Shown piece after piece: positions 33,261-44,412 of a stretch of DNA of 64,000 nucleotides. How positions within the stretch are numbered: the first letter of the stretch is position 1; each line of letters begins with the position of its first letter. The position numbers were made by a program, and so were the translations under genes. Origin of the DNA: Rhabditoides inermis (taxonomy: Eukaryota; Nematoda; Chromadorea; Rhabditida; Rhabditidae); contig CAWZYM010000280.1 of the NCBI GenBank assembly GCA_963966185.1, positions 1,006,501-1,070,500 of the forward strand, written 5' to 3'. A model generated the notes under the pieces. It saw nothing but the letters and a program-made list of their open reading frames with translations. It was not told the DNA's origin and made no database searches.

Positions 33261-36200
33261 TCACTGCCACGCTTCGTGCAGGTTGCGGAAGTAGGCATTG
33301 GTCATCGCCTTCTTCTCTTTCTCCAATTCGAGCACTTCGGAGGAGCGCAGTCCGCCGAGCATCACATACGCGAAGAACACGCGCTCGTAGGCGAACAGCT
33401 AGTGACACGGGTGATTAACAAGGAAGGTTTTCAAGATTTCCCGAATTTACAAAGAACTAAGTATTCGAAAGTCATGAATAATACTTTTGCTGCTCATTTC
33501 CTAGTTTCCTCACAAAACGAAGTGTGATGATTAAAAAACTAGAACACGTAAGTTACTCGTATAAATTCAACGAAAACTACGGAAGCTGCGTTTTTGATAT
33601 GTTGGTCAGTACAGTAGGTCAAGGGGTTTCGATTTCTACCTCATGAAGTAAATAGGAGCAAATGATCGCAGACACCTCTGTCCCCTCTTTGTAAGTTTGT
33701 AACTTCGTCATTCAAAAAGTTATTTTGACACAATGTGCGCTCGTCTTTCGAACACAGTTGCGAGGACAGTTTTGTCAAGCATCGCAGTGTGATGAAGTAC
33801 GAGCGCTGCGTTTATTAAAAAAGCTCTCGCCACTGCCTCGTTGTTTGAAACGCTATCAAGCAGTGTGTTTCGAGAAGGTGCCTTTTCTGTGACTGATGAC
33901 ACCTTGCCTAACACTCATACCGAACTGGTGTCAAGTAATGAATGCACTTGTGAAATGTGAAACAGAATAACTTCGCTCACTATCAAAATGGAGTGATTGA
34001 GGAGCGATGTCTCATGTCCGAGTGTCACGTTAGACGTGTAGAAGTTAAGGTAGGCGAGCTGAGCGACGTAAATGACGCGAGCTACGAACTCGTTGATGAC
34101 AAATGGGCAGGCGGATCGAGTGAATGTTCTCGAACCTGGAAGAAGTGGACATGCTAACTCTTCACGATCAGTATTATGGAAAATATTGTGTTAGTTGTTC
34201 AGAGAGTGTTGGACTACTGTAGTATCCGATGTTGCGCGATGAGTGATTTGGCCAGATGCCTTGTATAACTCACAAAGTTCATTAGTTCATACCTGGTGGA
34301 TAGTGTTGCGCTGTTGTTGTGTCTTTTCGAGTAGTAGTTCTTGTTTATTCGATTCAAAACAGGCAAACTCTACAAATAAAAAAAACATACTGCGTAGAGA
34401 ATGTATATGATTGTTTCTTACCTTTAGCGTGAGTGACGTCAACAATGAATTAATGACCAAAACGGAGAGATTGTAGTAACAGTCTCAAAGTGTGATTATT
34501 TATAGTGTGTTCCCTTTTTTGACCGACATAAACAGTTTCTAGACAGCGCATGCAAATGCGCTCATTGCTGTCTGATAAAATGACGGCGACCGGTCTACAG
34601 AGATCAAAACTATATTTATCGATCGATATCAAGCCAACTAGGTGGAAAATCAAAAATCGGGCTCTGTGGAGTCCTCGGCCTACTTGTAACCCATGTACTG
34701 CGAAAGTCTCATCTCTCTACCTCTTCCTCTACCCATCGCCGAAAAAAGTGTACCTAACACGGGCAGCCCACGCACTTGTGGTGGCGGATTTTGATGTAAT
34801 AAGCACCCATACACAACTTTTTACGCTGAATCCGAATATGACCATAACTTTCCAAAAATAGCACTTTGAAGGGGATTTTGCCACGCACTGAATAGACTAC
34901 CCTTGAAAACGACCTGTCAGATAACAGCGGCGCGGCGGAATGGTTAGTGAGTTAGGAAATCGGAAATGACGGTCGGTGGTTCTATCCTCGCCCGCTGACA
35001 GTGTTTTTTGCAGTGTAATATCTCGAGAGCAAAATCATAATTGTTTATTGTATGTAATCCTGTTAACTTAACAACGATGTTTTTGCAAAACCATGCATAC
35101 AAATCAATAGAAGTTCTCGCATTTTGGACATCTTATGAATGAGGCTGTATTCTGTGAGTTTTCAGCACGCATGACACTTGGTGCATGACCTTCCCGGTTT
35201 GTTTGAAACAGTACTCGGCGAATTTACATAATTATGTTAAATTGAGTTGGAGTGTCTTGTGGCGAGGATAAAAACTGCAAAAAAAACACTGGTACCGCGA
35301 GGATAGAACCACCGACCGTCATTTCCGATTTCCTAACTCACTAATCATTCCGCCCCGCCGCTGTTATTTGACAGGTCGTTTTCAAGAGTAGTGTATTCGG
35401 TGCGTGACCATATCATATTTAAAGTGCTATTTTGGAAAAGTTATAGTCATATTCGGATTCAGCGTGAAAAGTTGTGTATAGGTACTTAATTGTATCATAA
35501 TCGGCCACCACAGGTGCGCCCGTTAAGTGAAATGGTTCTGTACATAGTGCTCAGGTACAAGAAAACGAAAGTGGTTACGGCATTCTAGTTTTTGCACATC
35601 TTTTTGAATTCGGAAAGACCGATTGGTGTGAAAATTTGAGCCCCATATCTCTTTTCGTTCATGTGTTATGAGCTACTTTGTGAAATCAAAAATCGGGCTC
35701 TGTGGTGACCTCGGCCTACATGAGTGAACTGAAATTGCAGCTCAACTGCTCAACTAAATCGAAAATCAAAAATCGGGCGGCACACATGATGTACAACTAC
35801 TGTGAAAAATTCAGATCTTTAGCTTTCTCCCCCGCCGAAAAAAGTGTACCTAACTGACGTTAGTCATAAAAGAGTTCGTGTAAACAAGAGTTGTACAACA
35901 GTAGTACTGTATGACACTATGACATATGACGATTGCGACATAACTAGTGAATGTGGACATGTATATGGGTATGACATATTTCTAAATGAACAAGTTGCAT
36001 ACACTAGAAAAGGAGTAATCCTGATTTGAAATGTTTACCAGATCCAATCGCGCAGCTGAATAGCGACCGCGCAAGCGCGCAATTGTGAGAAATGACCGCA
36101 ATATAGAACATTTGCATAATATTCACATCTTTCGTATAATATTCCGGCCGTCCGAATTTGTCGGTCAGAAAAGGAAACACACTATATTTTATTTATTTTC

Positions 36201-36742
36201 GACTTGAATTCGCCGTACCTTGTCTGTAGCACACTTCGAAATATGTAAGGATAATTCCCTGCAACAAAAAGAGTCAATTAAAATGAACAAACATACGTAC
36301 GTTGAGGGTGAGAAAAACGACGAGTCCGAATAGTTTGTTCACAGATTCATAGATCTTTAAAAAAAATACGTTAACAATATTGCATACGTTGATATGTTAT
36401 ACGCTGGAATAGAAATATGCCGCGAATCGTTCAAGAACCATAAGAAACAGAAGAATGATTGGAATACTGAGTGAGATTGTTTTTATGATAGAAAAGCTAT
36501 CCTGAAACTTGATATGTTATTGTCGTCTGGTCTATAACTGTCTACTAGAGATTCTGTCCCCGAAACTGAGAATAACTTGAATGTTGTGTTTACCAACATG
36601 TAGCTATCGGCAACAAAATAGCAAACTGCGAAAATGACCAGTATCATTCTGAAACACTCATTCATACCATTCATAGTCTATTTAAGTGTAACAATCTATT
36701 TTTTACAAACCGAAAATTGTGATGCAGCTTCTTTTGCTCCAT
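33261..36742 (-). CDS. Unrecognised multi-pass membrane protein
   Basis: Readable exons: 36711-36742 (MEQKKLHHNF), 36594-36648, 36403-36501, 36301-36354, 36219-36258, 34293-34369, 33981-34135 and 33261-33398 (stop TGA at 33261-33263). Hydrophobic segments: MILVIFAVCYFVADSYML, TISLSIPIILLFLMVLERF, LFGLVVFLTLNGIILTYF, VINEFVARVIYVAQLAYL and ILILFAYERVFFAYVML. The exon at 34293-34369 is hydrophilic (KQELLLEKTQQQRN); the C-terminus is charged (LELEKEKKAM). Exon 36219 joins 34369 in phase across a 1.85 kb intron that contains an inverted-repeat insertion. The join between 34293 and 34135 is out of phase unless a different acceptor, for example GAAGAG near 34,160, or an unseen exon is used. No family recognised; chemoreceptor-like topology is possible. 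It may also be two fragments. Confidence 0.45.
34735..35535. mobile_element. Inverted-repeat insertion with tRNA-like arms
   Basis: Arms about 34,757-35,013 and 35,283-35,530 are inverted copies. Each arm contains a tRNA-like stretch (GGAATGGTTAGTGAGTTAGG with a B-box-like TGGTTCTATCC). Outside the arms, short segments AATCAAAAATCGGGCTCTGT and CGCCGAAAAAAGTGTACCTA recur at 34,650/35,690 and 34,738/35,833, so an older repeat is nested around it. It fills the long intron of the membrane protein gene. Confidence 0.7.
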
Positions 36743-37598
36743 GATTTTCAAAATGATCTTGAGTTGCAATGGAACATCAAAACCATACAAAATACATTGT
36801 ATGACGAACAGTGTAGTAGATCATTTAATAAAGTAAAATCACTGGAAAACATAATACGACATAAAGTCACGTTGTGAATGTATACGAGAGAGATTTGAGA
36901 CTGTTACACGCAACACGGCTTCAATCTATTTGCAGGCTAAAAAGAAAATTTTCCTCGCCTTCCGTGTGCACTAATATGTTTATCTCGGGGTTTTTTTTCG
37001 AGTAGAGCAACTAGAATATGAACTAGTTCCGACGTAAAAACGTGAAGACTAAAGTGTACATTTTCAACACGAAAAAAACAAATAACAAAGTTGTGGCAAA
37101 TGTGAATTAGAAAGGGCGCGCAGCGCCCTCTCTTTTGGATTAAGATAGGGCTCGCGCCAGAATTTTCAATAAGCGATACCCAAAGGTCATGTTAGCAACC
37201 ATGTGAACTTATCCAAACCATCGCACCGTTCCGTAGGCCATATCACTGGTCGGTGGCATCTTTGTATCTTTTCTCCGAAAGAAGTTATGAGCGTTCGCGC
37301 GCACCCAAGAGGCGAGAGGCCAGCGCTTCCTTCCTTCCTTCCTTCCTTCCCGTCACGTTGACCGCCGACTTTTCCAACGTGCACCCAACACCCAACTTGC
37401 ACCCAGCGTGTAGCCAGCCTCGCCGCAGCCAGCGTCTAATTCGCGCCGGGTTTGCATATTTTGGACGGCCCACTATAACCAGGGCGAGGCCCGATACCGA
37501 CTGGTAGAAAACATGTGAAAAACGTTTTGTGAAACGTAAGGACAATTCGTGAATACTTGTGATCTTCAAAGAGAGAGAGAGAGAGAGAACAGAGCGAG

Positions 37599-37643
<45 letters not shown>

Positions 37644-37710
37644 AGAGAGAGAGAAAGAACAGGAGAGAAAGAAGAGAGCGGGGGGGGGGGGGGGAGAAAA
37701 GAGAGTGAGT

Positions 37711-37756
<46 letters not shown>

Positions 37757-38331
37757 AATAGCGGGAGAGGGGAGAGAAATCAGTGAGATAGTGAGACAGT
37801 GAGACAGTGAGACGTAAAGATGAGTAGTCATACTTCAGCGTATAGTAAAAATTTCAATGAAATTTAACAAAAGCACATATATTTTCTTTTAAAAGTACTT
37901 GCGTAAAGAGATTCACTTTGTCTTAACCCAATGCAACAAAAGTGTTAGTATTTGTAAACGTTTTATGTTTTCTGCATGTGCTTTTGTTGCATTGGGTTAA
38001 GACAAAGTGAATCTCTACAGGTCACTTTGCTCACTCTACTGCCTAGTAGGTCAGATCGATTCATGCGTCTTCGAAAGGGGGTGACATCTGTTGATTGTGT
38101 GTTTTAATCGACTTTTTTCAGCGGGTCAGGTCGAGAGAGGAAGGGGAGTGTGAGAGTGTGTGTGTGTGTTCGATAAGTTATCATATCGAAGTGTTAGTTA
38201 GTGTATAATTTGTTATCGCGAACTAATTCGGCCTATCAGAATCAGGCAAGAGAAGAAGAGTGGGAGTGTTTGTGATGTATCTTGAAAAAAGCCGTTGAAA
38301 ATAGTTTCATAATGACTCTTTCTCTATCTCC

Positions 38332-38375
<44 letters not shown>

Positions 38376-38379
38376 CCCT

Positions 38380-38421
<42 letters not shown>

Positions 38422-38425
38422 CCCT

Positions 38426-38457
<32 letters not shown>

Positions 38458-38599
38458 GTATCCCTCTCCCTCTCCCTCTCCCTCACTCTTTATCTCTATT
38501 GAACAATTAAATATTGTCGTTGTTCAATTTATTTTCAGGTTCATATCTATTTTTTTGTTCACTTCTCTTTCAGTTCCGCCTTCTCACCGCGCCTCTCGC
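36743..38599. other. Intergenic, repeat-filled
   Basis: No gene seen. Contains the inverted copy of the 14.1-14.6 kb repeat (37,110-37,550), a CCTT/TTCC run near 37,327-37,350, (GA)n with a G run at 37,568-37,755, the third palindromic MITE copy (37,862-38,020), and (CT)n blocks with a repeated TGTATCCCTCTCCCTCTCCC unit at 38,325-38,490. Confidence 0.7.
37862..38020. mobile_element. Palindromic MITE-like element, copy 3
   Basis: AGATTCACTTTGTCTTAACC and neighbouring bases recur inverted within 90 bases (GGTTAAGACAAAGTGAATCT). Shares AAGTACTTGCGTAAA and GCTTTTGTTGCATTGGG with copy 2. Confidence 0.7.
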
Positions 38600-38613
38600 G
38601 TCACCATAACAAC
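38600..38613 (+). promoter_or_regulatory. X-box-like RFX site upstream of TMEM138
   Basis: GTCACCATAACAAC fits the RFX/DAF-19 X-box consensus RYYNYYWTRRNRAC at all 14 positions and lies 211 bases before the TMEM138 start codon. RFX factors drive ciliary genes in animals, matching the product. Confidence 0.6.
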
Positions 38614-38823
38614 CAGGACCAGGCAGCGGACCCCTAGCCGCCGCCGCGCGCCGGACTGACCTGACCACCTCCTCTTCCACTCTCTCTCCCCCTATTCCAT
38701 TCCTCTTTCAAACTGATAGCTTCGAACAGTTTGTATCGGCGATTCTGATTGTGTGACGCATTGTAATAAATCCATTCATTCTCCTCTCCTCTCCTCCCCC
38801 CCCCCCCCCTCTCCCCCTCTATC

Positions 38824-39542
38824 ATGTCCAACAAGACATCGGCCGTGCTGGGCCTGCAGATATTCCTCATTCTACTCGATCTCGCATTCAACACCGCCGC
38901 CACGCTACTATTCAACAACAACGTCGTTCTGTTCATGCTCTACATGTGAGCGAATAGCTTTCCTTTTCGAGAGACCAGGTTGCGGAATCCATTTCACCTA
39001 CTGCCAAAGTGTAATCCTGAATACACTATAATATAAGTGAACATTCAAGATTGTCTTTCAGCTTGCAAGACACCTCCATCGTCATGTCACTCATCGTCCT
39101 CGTCATCACATTCTCGTCGACATTCGTCTTCCAGGTACGTATCTCCTGAAGTATTCTGAAACGTATCTCTTACAGGCCGGTCTGATCCGTCTCCTCCTCT
39201 CTCGTTTCGCGTACACACTTGTCGCAATCGCCGGTTACCTCGCACTCTGCATCGCCCTACATGTTCTCAGTCTGGTAAGTGAAACGTATCATCAATACTT
39301 GAAACGTATCCTAGTCTCAACGCTGGGAGCAACCGGGCGCCAACATTTGGACGTGGCCAATGACCACACTTTACGTGGCGCAGCGGCTAGGTGGGACCAC
39401 CCACGAAGGCGTGTGTACATGAATGATCACTTCAGGTGCGGTCATCTACTATGCCACGTACAAGCGAGCGGCACTACTACTCGCCGACCCGCGCTATCAC
39501 GGCGACTCCGACTGGCTGCGACAACAGATCAAGCAAAACTAG
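38824..39542 (+). CDS. tmem-138: TMEM138 homologue, ciliary membrane protein
   Basis: Five exons, 38824-38945, 39062-39134, 39176-39274, 39315-39390 and 39436-39542, give 158 residues, close to the family's about 160. Four membrane segments are visible. Family motifs: LQIFLILLDLAFNTAATLLF, YILQDTSIVMSLIVL, STFVFQAGLIRLLL, YLALCIALHVLSL, QRWEQPGANIWTW, YVAQRLGAVIYYATYKRAAL and the C-terminal DPRYHGDSDWLRQQ. TMEM138 proteins localise to cilia/vesicles and are needed for ciliary biogenesis in vertebrates. Three introns are only 40-45 bases; two contain GAAACGTATC. The gene ends 171 bases from the converging RPB5 gene. An X-box-like site lies upstream. Confidence 0.93.
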
Positions 39543-39713
39543 TAAAAAAAACACACGTGTTCAATTTCACTTGTTTCATTAAACGTTGAATTTACACGAG
39601 TTTTATCTAGCACGGGAAAACCAACAAAATCAACAATGTATGAACATAACAACAACGCGGGCGAGTGGGCCAAAGATCAGAGTGGGGTTGGGGTGGTTAC
39701 ATGGATCACCAGA

Positions 39714-41665
39714 TTAGACGACGAGACGGTAAGTGATGTAGCGACCGGCAGTCTCCGACGGGCGGATGATCTTCACCACCTAAACGAATAGTGTCAGTAC
39801 CACATACAGTACCCGTACCCACAATCCAATACAGTAACCCTTTGTCGTACCTGTCCGCGGCGCAGTCCAAAGTAGCGTGCGACGGGGTCCGAGAGCTGGA
39901 TGCGCGGCAGCTGCGAGTCCTTCAGCTTGCTGAAACACACAACCATTTGAGATGTATCTCGTATTCCACACAACACAAATCATAGCCGCATACTACTACA
40001 AGGCATTTTCTCCCAAACAAACAACTCACTCAATACAAATCACTAGACTACAATTCACAGCTCACCCACACACGTAAACATAACAATCATACAAATGCAA
40101 GTCCTCAATGATCACCTCTCCCCCCCTCGACTCACTATCTGGCGAGCAGCTCGGCCTTCTCGTCGTTCGTCATCACCACGTGCTCCGGCACCAGCTCGTG
40201 CTCCGTGATGTTCACCTGCAGAGACAAAGTATTGAATACGCGCCAACTATGTTTCACATCAGACATAATGTAGTCCAAGTGTACGAAACAATCAATTCAT
40301 TGGTTTTGTCCACATAGCACATATTGTAAGTCTGAGTAGTAATCAACTCATAGTCATAGAACTGGTTCACCAACACCTCATCTACTATGTTTTCCACAAA
40401 TTACATTACAAAACAAGAAATGTGTGAATAACGAAACAAACCCATCACTCACAAGTCACAAAAAGATGTTTGTGTATACAGAATACAAATAATGTAACAA
40501 TCATTCCGCTCTTGCTTCCTCACACCCCCACCCTCACCCACCATGAGCTCCGCCTCGGCAAACTGCTCGAGCATGTACTTGGGCGCCATGTCGCCGATCG
40601 CCTGAAGGCAAATACATTACAACAAGAACAATAATGATACATTTCATTTAAATAAGAAGTGCGTTCACAAATTATCCATCGAAAATCTATGAAACACATA
40701 TGTAATTAATGAACGCATCGTATATCAAGAATATGGCGGCGGATGAGCGATGGAACCGAGCACGTAATTTCAGCATAGGAAGTTCCAGCATAGGCAACGC
40801 CCAATACTACATGTCATAAGTGACGTCATAGTTGTTAATGATTGGACAGGGACGAGCCACCTCCATCGAAACTGCGCGGTGGAGAAGGCTCTGCTCTACC
40901 GCGCATCCACCAACTCTTGTTACGTTTCCGTCTTTTTATTGTTTACATTCGTTCTCATTATTTCACTCCGGAGATAAATGTCTATCACTCGTTCGTACCT
41001 GTTTGGCGCTGGGCGTCATGCCGGCCTGGACGACGATGATGGCGCGCGTGATGTTCTGCTCCTGCATCTGCTGGCAGATCGCCTTGATCACCTTGATGCC
41101 GATCTTCGGGTCTTCCGGGAAGAATATGAACATTTGATCTGAAAAATCCAATATGTTTGATATGTCGCGTCGTGACTCGATCGCATAGAAACAGTAATGA
41201 ACGAACGTTTGATACCACAATACATTACAATGGTGAGAATAGTACAATGACATTCTCACGGTACCTGTGGGGTCGTCGTTGTGGGCGACTAGGATGGTGA
41301 GCTCGGAGCGCGCCGGCTTGCGCTCGCTCGGCCGGTCGCCAAACGTCTCCTACACACAGAATCGTACTTTATAAAATACATATAACATCATAATCACATA
41401 ACAATGGTTTACTGCAATACGCACCCTGAACTGGTCGAGCGTCTGATCCAACTCGTCCTGGGTGACCAGGTATCCACGGTCGTGGCACATCTGCAACAGA
41501 TGTAGTGAAATCATTAAACGTACATATTATCGATGATTCAATTCATAATTATAAACATAAGTATTCAAAAAAACAAGAAAAACTGCGCATTGAAAGCGAG
41601 CATACCTGCATGATGGTCTTGCGCACACGCCACAGCCTGTATGTCTCAAGCTCGTCGTCAGCCAT
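39714..41665 (-). CDS. RNA polymerase I/II/III subunit RPB5 (RPABC1)
   Basis: Eight exons, 41606-41665, 41425-41490, 41265-41349, 40999-41138, 40542-40601, 40136-40215, 39851-39929 and 39714-39779, give 211 residues, the usual RPB5 length. The N-terminal jaw domain starts [20 protein letters not shown] with [16 protein letters not shown], and the middle has [16 protein letters not shown]. The conserved C-terminal assembly domain is [39 protein letters not shown] and [20 protein letters not shown]. It is shared by all three nuclear RNA polymerases. It is convergent with TMEM138 and shares a 413-base divergent promoter region with tubby. Confidence 0.97.
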
Positions 41666-41994
41666 TGTCTACAATATTGAGTTCATCATTGAAACACAAA
41701 AACAACAATAAATAAACATTCAAAACATCAAAAACAAACAAATTTCCAATTTTCGCAAACAACGAATAAAATCTGACGACACTCCTGTGTACGCGCTAAA
41801 AATAATAAGTTATACGTTCTTAGTAATTTGTTCCGCAAAATACGTTTCATTTGTCAAAACCGCTCATTACATTAGCTAGGTAGTTCGTAATCGCATTTCC
41901 CTCATCAAATTACTAACGTAACAGGTGAGACGGCATAAAACCGCGAGAAAGCTAAAGAGAGGCACGACCATTGTGCCGGTGACGAGCGAGAGGG

Positions 41995-42007
41995 GTAGCC
42001 TAGCAAC
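41995..42007 (+). promoter_or_regulatory. X-box-like RFX site upstream of tubby
   Basis: GTAGCC and AGCAAC, matching the RFX half-sites GTNRCC and RGYAAC, are separated by one base, 72 bases before the tubby ATG. The spacer is one base shorter than in the common 14-base nematode X-box; RFX half-site spacing of 0-3 is known elsewhere. Confidence 0.5.
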
Positions 42008-42078
42008 GCTCGCCCGAGACGCGCCGATAGAGAGAGAGAGAGGAAGGTGTCACACTCACATCTCCCTCATACAGTGCC

Positions 42079-42580
42079 ATGACTTCGCCAAACAACGACG
42101 ATTACGTCAGCCAAAACCTCGAGCGGCAGGTACGTTTCGATGGGATACGTTTCATCTCCGAGGATACGTTTCAGCGGCGCCTGCTCGAGGAGAAGCAGCG
42201 CGCGAAACGTATGGGCCCCGCCGGCGTGAGAAGCAACGCCCTGCACACCCCGGGTACATATCGATTATTGATAGTTGTATGTGTGTTGTACGGGAGAAAC
42301 AATAGTTTGTACTTGCACCGCGCACATGACTCATGTGCGATGAGCTTATCCGTTTAACTTATTCACTTATTCTCCCTTCCTCCTACGGTACGCTCGAACC
42401 ACCTACTATGCAGGACCTCTTAGATTTCGTGGGAAGTAATGGCTAGTGCTTGATTTTTTATTGGTTTATTGTTTTAAATACAGGTGGCGACTTTTCACGG
42501 CCGGGATCCGCGTTCAAGCCTGATAACTCCTGGTACGACGGACCGCTATCATACACACAGGTAGGCATGGAGATCGTTCA

Positions 42581-42621
<41 letters not shown>

Positions 42622-43666
42622 TTTAAATAACAATCTAATTGGATGCCCATAAATATCTATTTCAATGGCAACAATACTGAAATGCCCAATCTGTAATCTA
42701 TCATCAATAAAACTCAATCAATCACTAATCACTAATCAATGCAGGGTGATCCGGACAGTACCGGACCCACTCTCATCACAGTCAAAGGAGTCACGCCCCC
42801 GCAAAGCAGGAAACAGTCAGTTATCGATTTATTGATTCATTTATGTTTACACTTTATATTTTACTCTGAATGTCTCACGCATAGCACTCCCGCGTCAGAG
42901 TTTCACGAAAGCAAAGTACATCGGCAACCTTTTTGTTTTAATGGCATTGTGAAAGAACAGTACCCTTAGTAACGCCATAACCAACGCTATATTCTAGCCT
43001 TTTCACATACATGCGCGCGTAATGCGTAATCTTATATGAAAGCCTGCAGAAAACAGTGCAGATGTAGTTCTGGTGTTTATTTGTAGAAATGTTTTATGCG
43101 CATGACGTAGCAATCGCACACATTAATTCATCGAACCACCTGTTTACCTGTGAATATTTGCACAACTCTCGTTCTTGTACTCTCTGATACTACCGTGCAA
43201 TTCATGAATGTAAAGCAAGAAGCCCCACAATACCGATAAAACCTGCAATTGCACCAAAACGTCACAAAAAGGATATCTCGCGTGACTTACAGTATTTAGA
43301 TACTTATAGACCAAACGTGTAAAATTATACCGTATAGTAGTAATTAGGTAAATTCAGGTCCCCGGAGCTCGTTAATGATGTAGCACAGAAACTGCAAGCG
43401 GCAGAGGTGAGCAAGAGGGAGGGAGGGAGGGAGGGAGGGAGGGAGGGAGGGAGGGAGGGAGAGAGAGAGGGGGGAGAGGGAGGTAGGGGAGAAAGAGAGG
43501 GGGAAAGAGAGAGGGAGGTAGGGAGGGGAGAGAGAGAGAGAGATATGACGTCATCTTAGATCAATGAAGTGGTGGGTTCGGACGACGATGTGGAGCTTGG
43601 AGTGGAGCCGTGGAGAGAAAACAATGGAATCGAGGTGAGCATCTCTCTCTCTTTCTCTCTTATTCG

Positions 43667-43698
<32 letters not shown>

Positions 43699-43851
43699 GT
43701 CTGCCATCACGATCACAATTATTAGGTAATTCGGTGAGGTATTCACTTCTCTTACTTGCATACGTTTCATCTAACGCTGATTATTCCAATGTTTATTATG
43801 AAACTAATTCATTCTGTCCATTCTTTTTCTCCCTCCCTCTGTTGACCTCTC

Positions 43852-43911
<60 letters not shown>

Positions 43912-44046
43912 TCTCTCCCTTTCTCTCTCTCTTTCCCTCCCTCTCTCTCCCTCTGTTCACCTCTCACCCCCCACAGGAGACCACCCTCCCCGCTGACATT
44001 CTGCCCGACTATGAGTACATCACAAATCACCTCGACGAGTGAGTGA

Positions 44047-44113
<67 letters not shown>

Positions 44114-44373
44114 TAGAGAGAGAGAGAGAGAAAGAGAGAGAGTGAGAGAGAGGAGTGAGGAGAAGACTCGTTTCAGCTTCGTGTTGTCGCCAGCTATCCG
44201 GAACGTCTGCTACCGGTGTGTGATCACTCGTGATAAGAAGGGAATGGACAGGGGCATGTATCCCACCTACTACCTACACCTCGAGAAGGACGACAAGAAG
44301 AGGGTGGGTGGTAGAATAGCGATCTCCCTCTCTCTCTTTCCGCATCTCTCTCTCCCAATCTCTCTCTCTCTCC

Positions 44374-44412
<39 letters not shown>

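Noticed and set aside
36039..36055. A 17-base exon AARLDL in the 33-36 kb gene
   Set aside because: Direct joining of 36219 to 34369 is in phase without it.
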